Positions 46,009 to 55,570 are shown, numbered from the stretch's first letter. The stretch is DNA of 64,000 nucleotides from Pseudoxanthomonas sp. PXM01 (GCF_014851815.1 NZ_JACVAJ010000001.1:310001-374000), one strand, 5' to 3'. Notes: generated by a model from the sequence alone, not told the origin. A program made the numbers and translations.

Positions 46009-46862
46009 AGGGCAAGAGCGGGCTACCGGCTGACGAAAGCCGCCGGCGTATTCTCCTCCGTTTCGCAGGTGCATCGGCCACCGCGTTGCTTCCTGCATCG
46101 CTCTTGGCTTCTCCGCGGGCGACCCTGCGCGCCCAGCGCCTGGCGTGGGCGGGTATCCGCTTGCAGCTTCCGGATGCGACTCTCCTTATCGATCCTCTGG
46201 TGAACCAGGACGCCTGGGGCGCCGCACTACCGGACACGCTGATATCCGTGGACAACACAGTGGGCGACACGAGCGTGCTGATCACCCACTCCCACTCGGA
46301 TCACTTCGATATCGGGGCAGCAAGATCGGCACTGCGTCGAGGCGGCGTGTTGGCGCATCCGGCCGGCATTCCGCCTTTGTCGCTACCTGACGGTGTACGC
46401 GCGCGACCCAGCCCACTATGGGAGCCCCAACTACTGGGCAACTTCACCGCCACGCCTGTTCCAGCGGCGGATGGCTATGGCGATACCCAGGTGTCCTGGG
46501 TCGTCAGCGCGGGGGGGAGGCGCATCTTCCACGGTGGCGACACGCTCTGGCACGGAAACTGGTGGCGCATCGGTCGTCAGTTCGGTCCATTTGATGCCGC
46601 CTTCCTGCCCGTCAACGGTGCGCGCTTCGGATGGCGCAAACCCGTAAGCGATCAACCTGGTGTACTGACCCCCGAACAAGCCGTCGCGGCGGCTGACATC
46701 CTGGGTGCGAGAATCCTTGTGCCGATCCACTACGGCGTAACTGGCATGAAAGAGTATGTCGAAGTCTCTGATCCGATCGGTGAACTGCACCGCGCGGCAC
46801 GCAAGCGATCCATCCACATCCAGGAACTTGCACCCGGCGAATGGATGGAATGGGCGAGTTGA
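46005..46862 (+). CDS. Exported metallo-beta-lactamase-fold hydrolase (UlaG/L-ascorbate lactonase-type)
   Basis: A 285-residue protein. The N-terminus SRRRILLRFAGASATALL is a Tat-like signal (consecutive Arg before a hydrophobic stretch). The MBL zinc motif is intact: THSHSDHFD, with FHGGDTLWHG and VPIHYGVTG carrying further metal ligands. The pattern is close to UlaG-like and N-acyl phosphatidylethanolamine phospholipase D-like hydrolases (ITHSHSDHFD). Coupled by ATGA overlap to the upstream MBL-fold gene; both probably respond to the divergent LysR regulator. Confidence 0.85.
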   Translation: MKGKSGLPADESRRRILLRFAGASATALLPASLLASPRATLRAQRLAWAGIRLQLPDATLLIDPLVNQDAWGAALPDTLISVDNTVGDTSVLITHSHSDHFDIGAARSALRRGGVLAHPAGIPPLSLPDGVRARPSPLWEPQLLGNFTATPVPAADGYGDTQVSWVVSAGGRRIFHGGDTLWHGNWWRIGRQFGPFDAAFLPVNGARFGWRKPVSDQPGVLTPEQAVAAADILGARILVPIHYGVTGMKEYVEVSDPIGELHRAARKRSIHIQELAPGEWMEWAS

Positions 46863-46952
46863 CCCTGTACCCTGCCCACGGCGTCGCAAGTTGGCGCATC
46901 CGCTGAATAGTCTGCTGCCATGCTGGCGACTAGCCCAGCACAATTGGCGTCG

Positions 46953-47318
46953 TCAGACCGCGGCGCGGACAGCTATGCCCTCGCTCTTCAAAGCATAGGT
47001 CTGCGCATTGATGACCTGTCCGTCTTCGAGCGTGGCTTGAATGGGAACGCGTGCATAATCGTTCCCTTCGAACTCATCCAGGCGATGCCAGTGCGCTTGG
47101 AGTTCCGAAGAAGAAAAGACGAACCCTGTCACGACGTCATCGAACTCGCCGGCTTGGGACGGAACGATTCCTGGATAGCCCAGTTCCGCACCCCACCCCG
47201 CATCAACCAACTTACCGTGCACAGTCGCTTGCGCCCACGTACCGGAGACGCCTGCGAGAACGTGCTCATTGGGCTTTCCCGGCGCCAATGTGCCGTACAC
47301 GAAAAGTTGATCGACCAT
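46953..47318 (-). CDS. Gamma-glutamylcyclotransferase-like (AIG2) protein
   Basis: A 121-residue protein. The start VDQLFVYGTLAPGKPN carries the YGTL signature of the GGCT/AIG2 family; the catalytic Glu lies in DEFEGNDYARVPI. The ATG at 47318 with GAAGAAG upstream is preferred over a TTG at 47351. The family cleaves gamma-glutamyl amines or peptides, but many bacterial members have unknown substrates. It is convergent with the upstream MBL-fold gene. Confidence 0.82.
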   Translation of the reverse strand: MVDQLFVYGTLAPGKPNEHVLAGVSGTWAQATVHGKLVDAGWGAELGYPGIVPSQAGEFDDVVTGFVFSSSELQAHWHRLDEFEGNDYARVPIQATLEDGQVINAQTYALKSEGIAVRAAV

Positions 47319-47519
47319 AGCTTCTTCGAATGTTCTCGGCGAGATTGACAAGGAGATTGCTCGACATAAGAACGATCAGATGCGCATCTGATTGACTTCA
47401 TCAGGCCACTCTTTGTACGCGAGTATGGCTGACTCACCGATCGGGCGGGTTGAATATCTTGATAGCAAGGCGTCGATCTGTCACAAGACGGATCGCGCGA
47501 TTGTCCTCGCCCGGTATGA

Positions 47520-48503
47520 TCAGGCCGCGCGCACGGCGCTCGGTGACATGCCCATGATCCGCTTGAACGCACGACTGAAAGAAGCCTCAGAGTCGTAGCC
47601 TAAACGCTCGGCCGCCACTGCCACCCGCATGCCTTCGTTCTGGATCCAGCGGCGAGCCTGGAACATTTTGACCTTGGCTACATAGCGGGCAGGCGTTTCG
47701 CCAACGGTACGGGTGAAAGCTTCGGCGAAACGTGAGCGCGAAGCGCCCATCAGTTCCGCCAGCGCGGGCACGTCCCAATCGCGCTGCGGCTCTGCATGGA
47801 TCGCGGCGATAACCTTGCCGACCTTCGGGCATTGCACAGCGGCGATCCAGCCGGTGGAGTCGCTGCAGCCGCATTCGACCCAAGCGCGGATGATGCTAGC
47901 AGCGAGCACATCGGCAAGCCTGGCAAGGATGCCGCAGGCGCCAATCCTGTCGAGTGCGACCTCGCGTTCCATCGCGTCCAGCAATGCCGGGACCGCGGGG
48001 TCGCGGCTGACGAGCGCGCCGGCATGCATCAGGTCAGGCATCATCGCCAGTAGAGGATGCAGCGGATCCAAGTTGAAGCGCATCGCGCCACAGAACATCA
48101 CGCTGTCGAGCGTGCCGGCAACGTGCGGTGCTTCGGGGGAACTGCCCTCGTTGAGCAGATACAGCTTGTCGGCAACCGGCTTGCGCGCCACTAAGGCGAT
48201 GTCGACGGCGGGAACTTCCGGTGCGCTGGCCATGACGTGGTGGCTGCCGCGCGGCAGCAACACGGCATCGCCTGCCTGCAGCCGCTTCCACGGCATCTGA
48301 GGCGTCCACAGCCAGGCTTCCCCGCGGGCGACGAAATGGAAGCGCGCATCGCGCTGCGCGGGAAATGACAACGCCCACGGCTCGCGCAACACACAGCGGC
48401 CGTACTCGACGCCCTCCAGACGCAGATCAAGCAGTACCCGGGTCAGCAGGTCGCTCGGGCGCGGCACGATGGGGGCATGCAAGCGGGAGGAATCGTCAAG
48501 CAT
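47520..48503 (-). CDS. AraC-family regulator with cupin N-domain
   Basis: A 327-residue regulator. The N-terminal cupin-type sensor (about 20-200) contains the FHFVARGEAWLW and LPRGSHHVMAS strands; the C-terminal 100 residues have two HTH units, WDVPALAELMGASRSRFAEAF and VAAERLGYDSEASFSRAFKR. This is the AraC_binding_2/cupin_6 type. It diverges from the MFS transporter gene, probably its target, across about 75-110 bases. Confidence 0.92.
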   Translation of the reverse strand: MLDDSSRLHAPIVPRPSDLLTRVLLDLRLEGVEYGRCVLREPWALSFPAQRDARFHFVARGEAWLWTPQMPWKRLQAGDAVLLPRGSHHVMASAPEVPAVDIALVARKPVADKLYLLNEGSSPEAPHVAGTLDSVMFCGAMRFNLDPLHPLLAMMPDLMHAGALVSRDPAVPALLDAMEREVALDRIGACGILARLADVLAASIIRAWVECGCSDSTGWIAAVQCPKVGKVIAAIHAEPQRDWDVPALAELMGASRSRFAEAFTRTVGETPARYVAKVKMFQARRWIQNEGMRVAVAAERLGYDSEASFSRAFKRIMGMSPSAVRAA

Positions 48504-48577
48504 TGCGGTCTTTCCGGCATGGAAACGCCCGCATCCTACCCCTAACCTGCCCGGCCCCCCCTTATTGGCAGCTTGTC

Positions 48578-49807
48578 GTGGCCCAAACCGAGTGTTCTGT
48601 TTGCGATGTCTCTGTGGTGTCGGATCCCGCGCCCGCCCCCGCGCATTGGCCTGCCGTCGTTTCCCTGACGTTGGGCGTCTTTGGGCTGGTGACGGCCGAG
48701 TTCCTGCCGGCCAGTCTGCTGACCGCGATGGCGACCGATCTTGGCATCAGCGCGGGCGCCGCCGGGCAGACGGTCACAGCGACCGCGCTGATCGCCGCCG
48801 TGGCCGCGCCGTCGATCCCCCTGCTGACCGGAAAGCTCGATCGGCGTAGGGTCATGCTCGCGTTAACGGCGTTGCTGCTGGTGTCCAATGCCTTGTCGAT
48901 ATGGGCAGATGATCTGTGGACGCTGATCGGGGCACGCGTGCTGCTCGGCGTTGCGCTGGGCGGTTTCTGGTCGATGGCGGCGCCGCTGGCATTGCGCCTG
49001 GTGCCAGAAGCGCTGTTTCCGCGCGCCATGGCGTTGATCCTGTCGGGTGTGTCGGTGGCGACGGTCTGCGCGGCGCCGATCGGCGCATGGATGGGCGATG
49101 TCTTTGGCTGGCGCAGTGCATTCGTCGCCGCAGGCGCGATCGGTCTGGTGACGCTGGCCACGCAGTGGGCAACGCTGCCCTCGCTGCCCGCACAGGGCGG
49201 CGCCAATCTGCGCATGCTGGTGCACCTGATCGGCCGCCCGTCCGTGCGTACAGCGCTGCTGGCGGTACTGCTGGTGATCTCCGGCCATTTCGCCGGCTTC
49301 ACTTACGTGCGGCCGCTGATGGAAAACGTCGCCCAGTTGCCGATCGGCGCGGTCTCGGCGGTGTTGCTCGGCTACGGTATTGCCGGTTTCTTCGGCAATC
49401 TGGCCGGCGGTTACGTGGCTGGCCGCAGCGAGCGCCTGGTGGTTGTGCTCGGCAGTGCGATGATCGCCGCGCTGGCGGCGGCCCTGCTGATGGCCGGCCA
49501 GTCGGCCGTGGTGACATCGGTGGCGATCATCCTGTGGGGATTCGCCTTCGCCGCCTTCCCCGTCGGCTTCCAGATCTGGATCGTGCGCGCCGCGCCCGAC
49601 CAGGCTGAAAGCGCGAGCGGCCTGCTCGTAGCCGCGTTCCAGATTGCCATCGCCAGCGGCGCGGTGGGGGGCGGAGTGCTGGTGGACAGCGTTGGCGCGC
49701 TGGGCGCGCCCATGTTCGCGCTGGTGGCAATGTCGCTTGGCGCCCTGCTCACGCTGCGCTTTGGGCCGCGCGGCGCATCGCCCGTCGCCGTTTCGCAGAC
49801 CCACTGA
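48578..49807 (+). CDS. MFS efflux transporter (DHA1, drug:H+ antiporter)
   Basis: A protein of about 409 residues with 12 predicted transmembrane helices. VFGLVTAEFLPASLLTAMATDLGIS is the typical TM1 and loop of NepI/YdhP-like DHA1 exporters, and GKLDRRRVMLAL is the loop 2-3 signature. The start is not certain: GTG at 48578, 48614 and 48617 are all in frame, and the TM1 segment would be intact with any. It is divergent from the AraC gene, which implies inducible export of a small molecule. Confidence 0.88.
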   Translation: MAQTECSVCDVSVVSDPAPAPAHWPAVVSLTLGVFGLVTAEFLPASLLTAMATDLGISAGAAGQTVTATALIAAVAAPSIPLLTGKLDRRRVMLALTALLLVSNALSIWADDLWTLIGARVLLGVALGGFWSMAAPLALRLVPEALFPRAMALILSGVSVATVCAAPIGAWMGDVFGWRSAFVAAGAIGLVTLATQWATLPSLPAQGGANLRMLVHLIGRPSVRTALLAVLLVISGHFAGFTYVRPLMENVAQLPIGAVSAVLLGYGIAGFFGNLAGGYVAGRSERLVVVLGSAMIAALAAALLMAGQSAVVTSVAIILWGFAFAAFPVGFQIWIVRAAPDQAESASGLLVAAFQIAIASGAVGGGVLVDSVGALGAPMFALVAMSLGALLTLRFGPRGASPVAVSQTH

Positions 49808-49816
49808 CCGACTACC

Positions 49817-50110
49817 ATGGATGCCTCACCGATCAATCGCCGCATCGTGCTCGCCGCCCACCCGCGCGGCCTGCCCTCATCGCAGGATTTCCGCATGGAA
49901 ATCAGCACAGTGCCCGTGCCCGATGTAGGCCAGGTACTGTTGCGCACGCTGTACCTGTCGCTGGACCCGTATATGCGCAATCTGATGGAGCCGGTCGGGC
50001 CGGGCTATGCGCCGCTGGTGCCGTTGGGCCATACGCTGGTTGGCGGCACCGTCAGCCAGGTGGTTGCCTCGCGGCACCCGGGCTTTGAGGACGGCGAGGT
50101 CGTCGACTAG
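49817..50110 (+). pseudogene. Truncated NADP-dependent MDR oxidoreductase (N-terminal fragment)
   Basis: Ninety-seven residues only. DASPINRRIVLAAHPRG, VLLRTLYLSLDPYMRNLM and GHTLVGGTVSQVVAS are the N-terminus of the CurA/prostaglandin reductase-like oxidoreductases, which normally run to about 340 residues. The frame stops just after GEVVD, where family members continue to the NADP-binding domain. The convergent BON gene starts one base later. This is a truncated gene at a rearrangement boundary, not a functional enzyme. Confidence 0.75.
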
Positions 50111-50111
50111 C

Positions 50112-50468
50112 TCAACGAGTGGCAACCTTCAAACCAGCCGACTCAACCGTCTTGACGCCCTTGATACCGCGGGCAACCTTGAGTGCCTTGTCCTTCTCTG
50201 CCTGGGACGAGATCGTGCCCGACAGCGTAACCACGCCGTTTGCGGTCTCGACCTTGATCTCAGTGCCAGGAACATTGGAGCTAGCCAGCAGGTCGGCCTT
50301 TACCTTCGTGGTAATCCATGTGTCATCCACCGGCTGGGCTGACTCCTTGTGCTGGGCATGTTCTGCTGCCGCCTTCGGCTTGGCGCCATCTGAGTAGGCG
50401 AAAGTCAGGCCGGGTATGGCGAGCATCGCAACCGTAAGGGCGGAAAGCGCAACATTCGAAATCTTCAT
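50112..50468 (-). CDS. BON-domain exported protein
   Basis: A 118-residue protein with a signal peptide (cleavage near TFAYS). One BON domain covers about 47-115: DDTWITTKVKADLLASS, IKVETANGVVTLSGTISS and VARGIKGVKTVESAGL. BON proteins such as OsmY bind phospholipid or osmotic-stress ligands in the periplasm and are often under stress control. It is the first gene of the stress block. Confidence 0.9.
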   Translation of the reverse strand: MKISNVALSALTVAMLAIPGLTFAYSDGAKPKAAAEHAQHKESAQPVDDTWITTKVKADLLASSNVPGTEIKVETANGVVTLSGTISSQAEKDKALKVARGIKGVKTVESAGLKVATR

Positions 50469-50698
50469 CGGTTATCTCCAAGGGGGTGAGGTCTAGAATT
50501 CGTAGTCCTCAGCGTCGCCTTCGGTCGCAGCGCTTCGGACATGCAGGCTGATCCTTCACCTGTAGCGACGCCGTGAATTAACCCCACCATTTCTCACTCA
50601 ATCTGAACGTGAATGCCAAGATGTGAAGGCGTTCTTTCACGCTTGGGTGACGCTCTCTGGAGCACAGTTACAAAGATTACTCTTCGTAGGTAGCACGT

Positions 50699-51484
50699 AT
50701 GTCCGCCTTTGCACTCGTGCTCATTATCGAGGATGACCTTCTCGTTGCTGAGTCAGTTGGTAGCTATCTGGTAGCAAAGGGCATGGAGATCGACTATGCC
50801 CATGATGGTGAAGAAGGTTACCGTCTGGCGATTGAGACGCGATATGACGCCATCATCATGGATGGCAATCTCCCCCGGCTTGATGGGCTAGAGATCGTGA
50901 CAAAGCTCCGCACCGAAGCTCGCGTCCCTACGCCTATCATCATGGTGACGGGAAGAGACCTCCTTGAGGACAAGATTGCCGGTCTGGATCGGGGTGTCGA
51001 CGATTACCTCACTAAGCCATTTGCGCCTAGCGAACTCGAGGCAAGGCTCCATGCCGTTATACGGCGCAGCCGCAAGGAGGTGGGACGTCAAATATTCAGG
51101 GTTGGAGACTTGTCGTTCGATCCTTCGTGTCATCGCATTCAGCGAGCTGGTAAGGAAATTGAACTATCCCCAGCAGCGACCAAGTTATTGAACATTCTTA
51201 TGCGAGAGTCTCCCCGGGTAGTGAGTCGAAGAGAGCTTGAACGTGAGCTCTGGGGAGATGACTTGCCGGATTCAGATGTGCTGCGAAGCCAACTTTACAA
51301 TCTCAGGAAGCTGATTGACCGAGGGTTCGATAACCCTTTGCTACATACCGTCCAAAGTGCCGGGTATCGCATGGCAGATCTCGCTCACGCACACAAAAGC
51401 ACGGCGAAATCCTCCGGTTTGTATGGGTCTGGGAGCACCGGCCTGAACATGCTGCTATCTGACACAACGGCCAGATCGCACTAG
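50699..51484 (+). CDS. OmpR/PhoB-type response regulator (orphan)
   Basis: A 261-residue regulator. The receiver has the acidic pair in LIIEDDLLVAES, the phospho-accepting Asp55 in AIIMDGNLPRLDG, and Lys in YLTKPFAP. The C-terminal winged helix fits OmpR/PhoB (LSPAATKLLNILMRESPRVVSRRELERELWG). A tail of about 25 residues (HKSTAKSSGLYGSG) is unusual. No histidine kinase is encoded nearby. It is divergent from the BON gene across about 230 bases, which contain GTGAA repeats (50609, 50623) and a TTCAC inverted copy (50636). Confidence 0.9.
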   Translation: MSAFALVLIIEDDLLVAESVGSYLVAKGMEIDYAHDGEEGYRLAIETRYDAIIMDGNLPRLDGLEIVTKLRTEARVPTPIIMVTGRDLLEDKIAGLDRGVDDYLTKPFAPSELEARLHAVIRRSRKEVGRQIFRVGDLSFDPSCHRIQRAGKEIELSPAATKLLNILMRESPRVVSRRELERELWGDDLPDSDVLRSQLYNLRKLIDRGFDNPLLHTVQSAGYRMADLAHAHKSTAKSSGLYGSGSTGLNMLLSDTTARSH

Positions 51485-51654
51485 ATTCCCCAACGGCAAG
51501 GATCATCCTGCGTCGTGCCTGCTCGGCACCTCTCCAGGCTGTTCGAATGCCTTCATTCCTGATTGTTCAAGTCCCTCCCGCTTCCACCAAGCGCATGCGA
51601 TCCTCACTTCAATCGGCTTGCCTCATCTTTTGGCATGGCCTTTAGGGGTATGCC

Positions 51655-54285
51655 ATGAGCAGAAGAACGAAGAAGTCTGAAGAAGACGGATACATCGTCG
51701 TCCGCGGTGCACGCGAGCACAATCTCAAGAACGTTGATCTGGATATCCCCCGCGACGCGCTGGTGGTGTTCTCCGGCATCTCGGGTTCAGGCAAGTCTTC
51801 CCTGGCGTTCGGGACGCTGTATGCCGAGGCTCAGCGCCGCTACTTGGAGTCTGTGTCTCCCTACGCGAGGCGCCTGATTGATCAGGTCGGCGTGCCCGAT
51901 GTAGATTCAATCGAGGGTTTGCCTCCTGCTGTCGCTTTGCAACAGCAACGCGGGACACCCAATGTGCGTTCAACCGTAGGCAGCGTGACGACGATCTCCA
52001 GTTCGCTCCGCATGCTCTATTCGCGCGCCGGCACCTATCCGGCCAAGCAGCGCATGCTCTATGCAGAAGACTTCTCTCCTAATACGCCTCAGGGCGCCTG
52101 CCCACACTGTCACGGGCTTGGACATGTGTATGACGTTCCCGAATCATCCATGGTGCCGGACGCAAGCCTGAGTATTCGCGATCGTGCCATCGCCTCATGG
52201 CCACCGGCATGGCATGGTCAGAACCTTCGCGACATTCTGGTAACGCTTGGCTATGACGTCGACAAGCCTTGGCGGGATCTTCCCAAGAAGGACAGAGACT
52301 GGATCCTCTACACCGAAGAACAGCCTAGCGTGCCGGTGTATGCCGGATTCACTCCTGCGGAAACCCGAGCGGCGCTGCGGCGCAAAACGGAGCCCAGCTA
52401 TATGGGCACCTTCATAGGTGCTCGTAAGTATGTGCTTCATACGTTTGCGACCACCCAAAGCGCACAGATGAAGAAGCGGGTATCCCGCTTCCTGAAAGGC
52501 ACGGTGTGCCCCATGTGTAAAGGGGGGCGTCTCAAGCGGGAAGCGCTGTCTGTCACCTTCGCCGGCTTGGATATTGGCACGCTCTCGCACCTACCCTTGA
52601 ACCGCATTGCTGAGGTGCTGATGCCGGCGGCCTCGGGACAGTTCTCACCCCAGGGGCGCGGCAAATCCAGAAGCAAAGCTACAAGCAAGCAGGATGCCCG
52701 CCTGCGGGTGAGCCAAGGGGGTGCTGCCCATTCTGGCAGCTCTGACGTCCGGCGAACCCCTGACATGTCGGAGGAGAAGCAGATCGCGGCCCAACGCATT
52801 GCGCAGGATCTGACCGAGCGAATTGCCTCCCTGCAGGCATTGGGACTGGGCTACCTATCCCTGGATCGGATCACGCCGACGCTGTCATCGGGCGAGCTAC
52901 AACGATTGCGCTTGGCCACACAGATCCGATCTCACCTATTCGGCGTTGTCTATGTGTTGGATGAGCCCTCCGCCGGGCTGCATCCCGCGGACGCTGCTGC
53001 CCTGCATGACGCATTGGATGATCTCAAAGCCGTCGGCAATACGCTTTTTGTGGTCGAACACGACCTGGACATGCTTCGGCGGGCAGATTGGCTGGTCGAT
53101 GTGGGGCCAGACGCGGGCACCGAGGGCGGCCAAGTCATCTACAACGGACCACCTGAGGGTCTTCGAAGTGTCGAGCGGTCCCATACCCGTCGCTATCTGT
53201 TTCCAAATAGCCAAGTAGCACCCCGTTTGCCCCGAAAGCCGGCGGGCTGGTTGGTGCTCAGCGGAATTCATCGCAACAATCTGCGCGACTTGGAGGTCCG
53301 ATTTCCGCTGGCAGTGCTAACCTCGGTTACCGGGGTTTCGGGATCGGGCAAGTCCAGCCTCGTGAGCCAGGCGCTGGTCGAACTGGTGAGTGAGCATCTG
53401 GGACACGCCCCCACTGAGGAAGGTGACGGTGAGCCGACACTCGTCGAGTCGCTGGCTAAGACACAGGGAGGTATTGTCTCAGGCGCTGAGCAGGTCAAGC
53501 GACTGGTCAACGTGGATCAGAAGCCAATCGGGCGCACGCCCCGCTCCAATCTGGCCACCTATACCGGCTTGTTCGACCATGTGCGCAAGTTGTTCGCCGC
53601 CACGCCCGCGGCAAAGAAGCGGCGATTCAGTGCAGGCCGGTTCTCCTTCAATATCGAGCAGGGCCGCTGCGCGACTTGTGAAGGGGAAGGCTCTGTGCAT
53701 GTGGAGTTGCTCTTCATGCCAAGTGTCTACGCGCCCTGCCCGACCTGCCATGGTAAGCGTTACAACGAAAAGACGCTCGAGATTACGTGGCGTTCGCACG
53801 ATATCGCCAAGGTGTTAGCCTTGTCTGTAGACGCGGCGATCGACCTCTTCGAAGGTGAGCCAGTCATTCTTCGTCCACTGCTGTTGCTGCGAGATATAGG
53901 TCTTGGCTATCTCACACTCGGACAGCCGGCCACGCAATTGTCAGGTGGTGAGGCGCAGCGGATCAAACTCGCCACAGAGCTTCAACGCAGCCAACGCGGC
54001 GACACGCTTTATGTTCTAGACGAGCCCACTACGGGACTTCACCCGGCTGACGTCGATAAGCTCATGGCGCAACTCCAAGGATTGGTGGACGCAGGGAACA
54101 CCGTGGTGATCGTGGAACACGAGATGCGCGTGGTCGCCGACAGCGACTGGGTAGTCGACATGGGCCCGGGTGCGGGTGATCAAGGCGGCAGGATCGTCGC
54201 GGAAGGATCACCGTCAAAGATTGCGACCTCCAAGCGAAGTGCTACTGCTCCTTACTTGCTAAGCGCAATGCAGCAGGCACCTTAG
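51655..54285 (+). CDS. UvrA-like excinuclease ATPase (UvrA2 type)
   Basis: An 876-residue ABC-type ATPase. N-terminal Walker A is GISGSGKSSLAF (41-52), its signature motif LSSGELQRLRLATQ, the second Walker A GVSGSGKSSLVSQ and signature LSGGEAQRIKLATEL. Zinc sites are seen as CPHCHGLG...CPMCKGG and CATCEGEG...CPTCHGK. It is shorter than UvrA (about 940), and a low-complexity Ser/Lys/Arg insert lies at about 335-380. Such UvrA2 proteins are linked to DNA damage or drug tolerance and cannot always replace UvrA. The ATG at 51655 is chosen. Confidence 0.88.
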   Translation: MSRRTKKSEEDGYIVVRGAREHNLKNVDLDIPRDALVVFSGISGSGKSSLAFGTLYAEAQRRYLESVSPYARRLIDQVGVPDVDSIEGLPPAVALQQQRGTPNVRSTVGSVTTISSSLRMLYSRAGTYPAKQRMLYAEDFSPNTPQGACPHCHGLGHVYDVPESSMVPDASLSIRDRAIASWPPAWHGQNLRDILVTLGYDVDKPWRDLPKKDRDWILYTEEQPSVPVYAGFTPAETRAALRRKTEPSYMGTFIGARKYVLHTFATTQSAQMKKRVSRFLKGTVCPMCKGGRLKREALSVTFAGLDIGTLSHLPLNRIAEVLMPAASGQFSPQGRGKSRSKATSKQDARLRVSQGGAAHSGSSDVRRTPDMSEEKQIAAQRIAQDLTERIASLQALGLGYLSLDRITPTLSSGELQRLRLATQIRSHLFGVVYVLDEPSAGLHPADAAALHDALDDLKAVGNTLFVVEHDLDMLRRADWLVDVGPDAGTEGGQVIYNGPPEGLRSVERSHTRRYLFPNSQVAPRLPRKPAGWLVLSGIHRNNLRDLEVRFPLAVLTSVTGVSGSGKSSLVSQALVELVSEHLGHAPTEEGDGEPTLVESLAKTQGGIVSGAEQVKRLVNVDQKPIGRTPRSNLATYTGLFDHVRKLFAATPAAKKRRFSAGRFSFNIEQGRCATCEGEGSVHVELLFMPSVYAPCPTCHGKRYNEKTLEITWRSHDIAKVLALSVDAAIDLFEGEPVILRPLLLLRDIGLGYLTLGQPATQLSGGEAQRIKLATELQRSQRGDTLYVLDEPTTGLHPADVDKLMAQLQGLVDAGNTVVIVEHEMRVVADSDWVVDMGPGAGDQGGRIVAEGSPSKIATSKRSATAPYLLSAMQQAP

Positions 54286-54421
54286 TGCTTCACTGCCCTT
54301 ACACGGATGGCGCGTATGGTGGATCCATCTGCTCGCCAGGGTAGTCGTCGCCTGCAAGCCGCCCAGCACGCCAGTCGGGTTGATTGAGGCTCCCAAGCAA
54401 ATCCAACACGTGGGGATTCAT

Positions 54422-55570
54422 ATGCCCGCCTTACAAGACCCCGTGCTTTATCACTCCGAATTGGAGCAGATCCAGGAAGGCGAAAGCGCCGCCATCGAGG
54501 AGCTGAAAGAAGTCTTTGTGCGCATGGCAAGCACGGTCGCCGAACATGAGGGGCAGGCCCATCGAGCAGTTCACGCCAAAGGTCAGGCGCTCTTGCGAGC
54601 AGCCTTCAAGGTTCATGCCGACCTGCCACCTGAGCTCGCTCAAGGTCTGTTCTCATCTCCTGGCCTGTATCAGGCGCTGATTCGCTTCTCCTCCCCTCCT
54701 GCAGAACAGTTGCCAGATTCGGTTTCAACACCCCGAGCTGTGGCAATAAAGATCATTGGTGTGGAAGGTGAGCGGCTACCGGAGAGTTTGCCTGCGAAGA
54801 CCCAAGATTTCCTGCTGGTCAACGGACCTACATTTACAGCGCCTACTCCAGCCAAGTTCTTGGGCCCAGCAAAACTGCTGGCCTCCACGACAGAGAAAAT
54901 GCCACGAACGAAGACGGTGATATCCGCCACGCTGCGAGGAGCCGAAGCAGCACTGGATGCTTTAGGCGCACCCAGTGACAAATTGAAAGCATTGGGAGGT
55001 GAGCCGCAGCGTCATCCCCTTGGCGAGACCTATTTCACACAGGTGCCGTTCCTCTACGGGCGCTACATAGCCAAATTCTCACTCGCGCCGTCTGACAATG
55101 CACTGCTTGCATTGGAAGGAGCCCCGATCTCAAGCTCGTCCGACACCCAGCGAGAGGCTATTGATCAACTCACCAGCGCCCTGGATCACGATCTGATGTG
55201 GGAGTTTCGTGTGCAGTTGTGCCGAAACCTCAGCGACATGCCATTGGAAGATGCTTCGGTGCCGTGGTCGGAAGAGGAGAGCCCATGGCTGACAGTGGCC
55301 ACCGTGTATGTGCCGCCTCAGCGGGGCTGGTCTGACGCAGCAGCGCAGCAGGAGGTCGGTCTGGCCTTTGCTCCATGGAATTGCTTGGCTGCCCATCGCC
55401 CGTTGGGTGGCGTCAACCGAGCTAGGCGCGAGGTTATGGCGGCGTCTAGGGAGTTTCGTAGCGCCTTCAACCGATGTCCTATTACCGAGCCCCACCGATT
55501 CGATCCAACAGCGCGTGGACTTGACGGCGACGACATCGATCTATCGGCGGAAACTCCGCAGCGGGACTGA
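54422..55570 (+). CDS. Catalase-related (SrpA-like) protein
   Basis: A 382-residue protein of the small catalase-related family that lacks the full catalase barrel. The conserved stretches are VHAKGQALLRAAFKV (the region holding the distal His in catalases), LIRFSSPPAEQLPD with RAVAIKIIG, and YGRYIAKFSLAPSD. The ATG at 54422 is used (GGGG six bases upstream); a TTG at 54380 would add 14 residues. Such proteins may be heme-dependent peroxidases or sense oxidants. It follows the UvrA2-type gene by 136 bases on the same strand. Confidence 0.8.
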   Translation: MPALQDPVLYHSELEQIQEGESAAIEELKEVFVRMASTVAEHEGQAHRAVHAKGQALLRAAFKVHADLPPELAQGLFSSPGLYQALIRFSSPPAEQLPDSVSTPRAVAIKIIGVEGERLPESLPAKTQDFLLVNGPTFTAPTPAKFLGPAKLLASTTEKMPRTKTVISATLRGAEAALDALGAPSDKLKALGGEPQRHPLGETYFTQVPFLYGRYIAKFSLAPSDNALLALEGAPISSSSDTQREAIDQLTSALDHDLMWEFRVQLCRNLSDMPLEDASVPWSEEESPWLTVATVYVPPQRGWSDAAAQQEVGLAFAPWNCLAAHRPLGGVNRARREVMAASREFRSAFNRCPITEPHRFDPTARGLDGDDIDLSAETPQRD

